Below, piece by piece: positions 50,490-53,218 of a DNA stretch of 53,218 bases (the first letter of the stretch is position 1; each line of letters begins with the position of its first letter). Where the stretch lies: the NCBI RefSeq assembly GCF_902859695.1, contig NZ_CADIJL010000040.1, forward strand, positions 1 through 53,218. The letters run 5' to 3'. Source of the stretch: Achromobacter ruhlandii (GTDB taxonomy: Bacteria; Pseudomonadota; Gammaproteobacteria; Burkholderiales; Burkholderiaceae_B). A model generated the notes under the pieces. That model did not search any database. It was given only the letters and a program-made list of their open reading frames with translations, and was not told the DNA's origin. Made by a program: the position numbers and the translations under genes.

Positions 50490-51260
50490 ATGAAAGACCA
50501 ACCTGTATCCGGACGGCGCGGCCTGCTCAAGGCCCTGGCCGTGGGTGTCCCCGGCGCGGCCTGGGTGCCCGCCACCCTGGCCGCGCCCGAAGCCGCCACC
50601 CCGCCGGCAGCCTCATCGGCGACTTCACCGCCCGCCGCGCCCGCCCAGGCCCCCAACCGCGCGCTCCGATTCTTCAACGCCCAGGAGGCGCGCGCCATGG
50701 ACGCCATTGCCGCGCGCCTGATTCCGGCCGACGAGCTCGGCCCGGGCGCCAAGGAAGCCGGCGTGACCCAGTTCATCGATGGCCAACTGGCCGGCGCCTG
50801 GGGCGCGGGCGAACAGTTCTATCGCCAGGGCCCCTTCGAAAAAGGCACGCCGGAACAGGGCTACCAGCTGTCGTTCACACCCGCCGAGATGTTCCGCCGC
50901 GGCCTGGCGGCGCTGGACGCCGCCACCCGCAAGCAGGACGGCAAGCCCTATGCCGAGCTGGACAGCGCGCGCCAGGACGCCTGGCTGCACGACATGCAGG
51001 CAGGCAAGCCGGATTTCTCGCCGCTGCCGTCGGAGGTGTTCTTCCAGGCCCTGCTGGACGCCACCATCGAAGGCTTTTTCTCCGACCCGCTCTATGGCGG
51101 CAATGTCGACATGGTGGGCTGGAAGCTGGTGGGGTTTCCCGGCGCCTACGCCTCGTTCTCGAACGACATCGAGCGTCATGGCGTGATCTGGGCCGGCCAG
51201 CCGGTGTCCATCGCCAATGCGCGCGGCCACATGATGAAACCGGGAGACGGCCATGGCTAA
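50490..51260 (+). CDS. Gluconate 2-dehydrogenase-type small subunit (subunit 3 family)
   Basis: 256 aa. The twin-arginine signal SGRRGLLKALAVGVPGAAW is followed by a Pro/Ala linker and the subunit-3 domain from about 60 (FFNAQEARAMDAIAARLIPAD, then GFFSDPLYGGNVDMVGWKLVGFPGAY). In this family the small subunit carries the FAD-bearing large subunit across the membrane by Tat and anchors it in the complex. Its stop overlaps the start of the flavoprotein gene by 8 nt, which implies coupled synthesis. Confidence 0.94.
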   Translation: MKDQPVSGRRGLLKALAVGVPGAAWVPATLAAPEAATPPAASSATSPPAAPAQAPNRALRFFNAQEARAMDAIAARLIPADELGPGAKEAGVTQFIDGQLAGAWGAGEQFYRQGPFEKGTPEQGYQLSFTPAEMFRRGLAALDAATRKQDGKPYAELDSARQDAWLHDMQAGKPDFSPLPSEVFFQALLDATIEGFFSDPLYGGNVDMVGWKLVGFPGAYASFSNDIERHGVIWAGQPVSIANARGHMMKPGDGHG

Positions 51261-53019
51261 GACCCTGCCCGCGGTGGATGTGGCAATCGTCGGCGGCGGC
51301 TGGACCGGCGCCATCATCGGCAAGGAGCTGGCCGCGGCCGGCCAGCGCGTGGTGGTGCTGGAACGCGGCGAAGCGCGCTGGCCCTCGCCCGATTTCCAGG
51401 GCCCCTACGTCCACGACGAACTCAAGTACACGCGGCGCCACGAACTGCACCAGAACGCGGCCACCGAAACCTTCACCTTCCGCAACAACACCGACCAGAA
51501 GGCGCTGCCGATGCGGCGCTGGCAGTTCGCCTACCCCGGCACGCACCTGGGCGGCGCGGGCAACCACTGGTCCGGCGCGTACTACCGTTTCGACCCGACG
51601 GACTTCCGCATCCGCAGCCACTACACGGAACGCTACGGCGCCAAGATCTTCGACCCCGAGCTGACCTGCCAGGACTGGCCGCTGACCTACGATGAGCTGG
51701 AACCGTACTTCGACCGCTACGACTACCTGATCGGCGCTTCCGGCCAGGCCGGCAATCTCAAGGGCCAGAAGCAGGAAGGCGGCAATCCCTTCGAACCGTG
51801 GCGCTCGCGGCCCTACCCCAACCCGCCCATGAAGGTGCCCTACGCGCCGGCGCTGTTCGGCGAGGCCGCCAGGAAACTGGGTTACCACCCCTACGTGCAG
51901 CCGTCCGCGCTCTGTACCCGGCCCTACGTCAACAGCGAAGGCCTGCACATGAGCGCCTGTGTGTACTGCGGTTTCTGTTCCAACTTCGGCTGCGAACACT
52001 TCGCCAAGGCATCGCCGCAGGTCTGTATCCTGCCGGTGGCGCTGAAGCTGCCGACCTTCGAGATCCGCACCGGCGCGCACGTGCTGCGCGTCGAACTGAC
52101 CCCGGACAAGAAGCGCGCCCGCGGCGTGACCTATGTGGACGCGGCCGGCGAAGAGGTCTTCCAGCCGGCCGAGATCGTGGTGCTGTGCGCCTTCGGCATC
52201 AACAACGTGCGCCTGCTGCTGCTGTCCGGCATCGGCCAGCCTTACGATCCGGTCACGGACAAAGGCGTGGTGGGCCGCAACTATACCCACCAGACCACCT
52301 CGGGGGTGAATCTGTTCTTCGATGAATCGGTGAACATCAATCCGTTCATGGGCGCCGGCGCGGTGGCCGTCACCATGGACGACTTCAGCGCCGACAACTT
52401 CGACCACGGTCCGCATGGCTTCGTTGGCGGCGGCTATCTGCAGATCCAGGTGGTCAGCGGCGCGCCGATCGGCTTTCATCCCACGCCCAAGGGCACGCCG
52501 GCCTGGGGCGCCGAGTGGAAAAAGGCGGTCAAGCGCTACTACAACCACGCCGCCAACATCACCATCACCGGCTCGGCCCAGCCGTGGCGCGGGGGCTACC
52601 TGAGCCTGGACCCGACCTACAAGGACGCCTGGGGCCTGCCGCTGCTGCGCGTGACCTACGACTTCCCCGACAACGACATCCGCATGTCGGCGTTCCTGAC
52701 CGAACGCGGCGACGAGATCGGTCGCGCCATGAAGGGCGTGACGCGCACCGAGCCCGGCCCGCGCAAGCGGCCGTTCTCGGCCACGGTCTACCAGTCGACC
52801 CACCTGACGGGCGGCGCGGCCATGGGCGCCGATCCCGCCACCAGCGTGGTGAACCGCTACGGGCAATCGTGGGACGTGCCCAACGTGTTCGTCACCGGGG
52901 CGGCGCTGTTCCCGCAGAACTCGGGCTACAACCCCACGGGCACGGTAGGCGCCACGGCCTACTGGATTGTCGAGAAAATCAAGGCGGACTACCTGCGTTC
53001 GCCGGGACGGCTGGTGTGA
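51253..53019 (+). CDS. GMC-family membrane dehydrogenase flavoprotein subunit
   Basis: 588 aa. The N-terminal FAD-binding Rossmann motif is VDVAIVGGGWTGAIIGKELA with the acidic end VVVLERGEA. A family-specific segment LGGAGNHWSGAYYRFDP and a Cys-rich segment CVYCGFCSNFGC follow, then the C-terminal GMC signature with FVTGAALFPQNSGYNPTGTVGATAYW carrying the catalytic His/Asn region. It matches the large subunit of gluconate 2-dehydrogenase and related sugar-acid or polyol dehydrogenases that pass electrons to a cytochrome c subunit. The exact substrate is unknown. No signal peptide of its own is seen, which agrees with piggyback Tat export. Confidence 0.95.
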   Translation: MAKTLPAVDVAIVGGGWTGAIIGKELAAAGQRVVVLERGEARWPSPDFQGPYVHDELKYTRRHELHQNAATETFTFRNNTDQKALPMRRWQFAYPGTHLGGAGNHWSGAYYRFDPTDFRIRSHYTERYGAKIFDPELTCQDWPLTYDELEPYFDRYDYLIGASGQAGNLKGQKQEGGNPFEPWRSRPYPNPPMKVPYAPALFGEAARKLGYHPYVQPSALCTRPYVNSEGLHMSACVYCGFCSNFGCEHFAKASPQVCILPVALKLPTFEIRTGAHVLRVELTPDKKRARGVTYVDAAGEEVFQPAEIVVLCAFGINNVRLLLLSGIGQPYDPVTDKGVVGRNYTHQTTSGVNLFFDESVNINPFMGAGAVAVTMDDFSADNFDHGPHGFVGGGYLQIQVVSGAPIGFHPTPKGTPAWGAEWKKAVKRYYNHAANITITGSAQPWRGGYLSLDPTYKDAWGLPLLRVTYDFPDNDIRMSAFLTERGDEIGRAMKGVTRTEPGPRKRPFSATVYQSTHLTGGAAMGADPATSVVNRYGQSWDVPNVFVTGAALFPQNSGYNPTGTVGATAYWIVEKIKADYLRSPGRLV

Positions 53020-53021
53020 TC

Positions 53022-53218
53022 ATGATCGAACATCGCAATGGCATCCTCATCGCCGTGGCGTTGATGGTGGGCGTGCCCGCCATCACGCTGCTGGCCACGC
53101 TGCACCAGATGTTCGGCACCGGCGGCGACGGCCCGATCCGTGCCTCGGCGGTCCAGGCGCCGCCCGCGCCGGCGCCCGCCGCCAAGCCGGCCCCGCAGGC
53201 CCCCGCCGCCGCGTCACC
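53022..53218 (+). CDS. Probable cytochrome c subunit, N-terminal fragment
   Basis: Partial: 65 codons before the window ends. It starts MIEHRNGILIAVALMVGVPA with one N-terminal membrane helix (about 8-27) and enters a Pro/Ala-rich linker. No CxxCH motif is reached. The call as the cytochrome c electron-transfer subunit rests on its position, 2 nt after the flavoprotein gene, in the third place of the usual three-gene order. Confidence 0.65.
   Translation, partial: MIEHRNGILIAVALMVGVPAITLLATLHQMFGTGGDGPIRASAVQAPPAPAPAAKPAPQAPAAAS

Overview
The window is about 53 kb of very GC-rich DNA (roughly 70%) with dense gene packing, many 1-4 nt start/stop overlaps, an orphan TctB/TctA transporter, a DING protein pair and a filamentous-haemagglutinin-like exoprotein. 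This composition points to a beta-proteobacterium of the Alcaligenaceae (Achromobacter/Bordetella type). That assignment is an inference from gene content and codon use, not from a database search. I see no tRNA, rRNA, CRISPR array, complete insertion sequence or obvious prophage.

Left flank (1-10.9 kb). This part holds the 5' end of a Gly-rich exported protein, a small Cys-containing protein, an unrecognised 489-aa protein, a DUF899 gene coupled to a small membrane protein, a lone tyrosine recombinase, two membrane diguanylate cyclases with intact I-sites, a divergent doxX/soxR pair with a textbook SoxR operator, a 49-aa gene with its own promoter, leader and terminator, and a TetR regulator with two operator palindromes followed by an NTF2-like gene.

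Central block (10.9-39.0 kb). Every gene here is on the minus strand. In transcription order they are gspG-K-L-M-E-F, two DING-type phosphate-binding proteins, a 4101-aa FHA-like exoprotein, an STN-domain protein, an ECF sigma factor, a FecR-type regulator, two paralogous proteins that join a Phd/YefM-like N-terminus to an IS5-type transposase N-terminal domain, a second ECF sigma factor, and gspH-I-J-C. The content and order resemble the Pseudomonas aeruginosa region vreA-vreI-vreR / hxc type II secretion / pdtA, which responds to phosphate starvation. A PHO box precedes the STN gene. Three matching ECF-type promoters lie before fecR and the two fusion genes. A 41-bp conserved block lies upstream of both the first DING gene and the FHA-like gene. 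My model is that PhoB switches on the STN-sigma-FecR module, the sigma factor amplifies the downstream genes, and the T2SS exports the DING proteins. No secretin (gspD), prepilin peptidase (gspO) or TpsB partner is present.

Right flank (39.3-53.2 kb). This part holds tctB-tctA with a strong terminator, a SelW-like Rdx protein, a Bcr/CflA-type MFS exporter, a DUF606 transporter divergent from a LysR regulator, an enoyl-CoA hydratase, a chromate transporter, an RstB-like sensor kinase without an adjacent response regulator, a TerC-CBS-CorC protein, and the start of a three-subunit gluconate-2-dehydrogenase-type operon whose cytochrome gene runs off the window.
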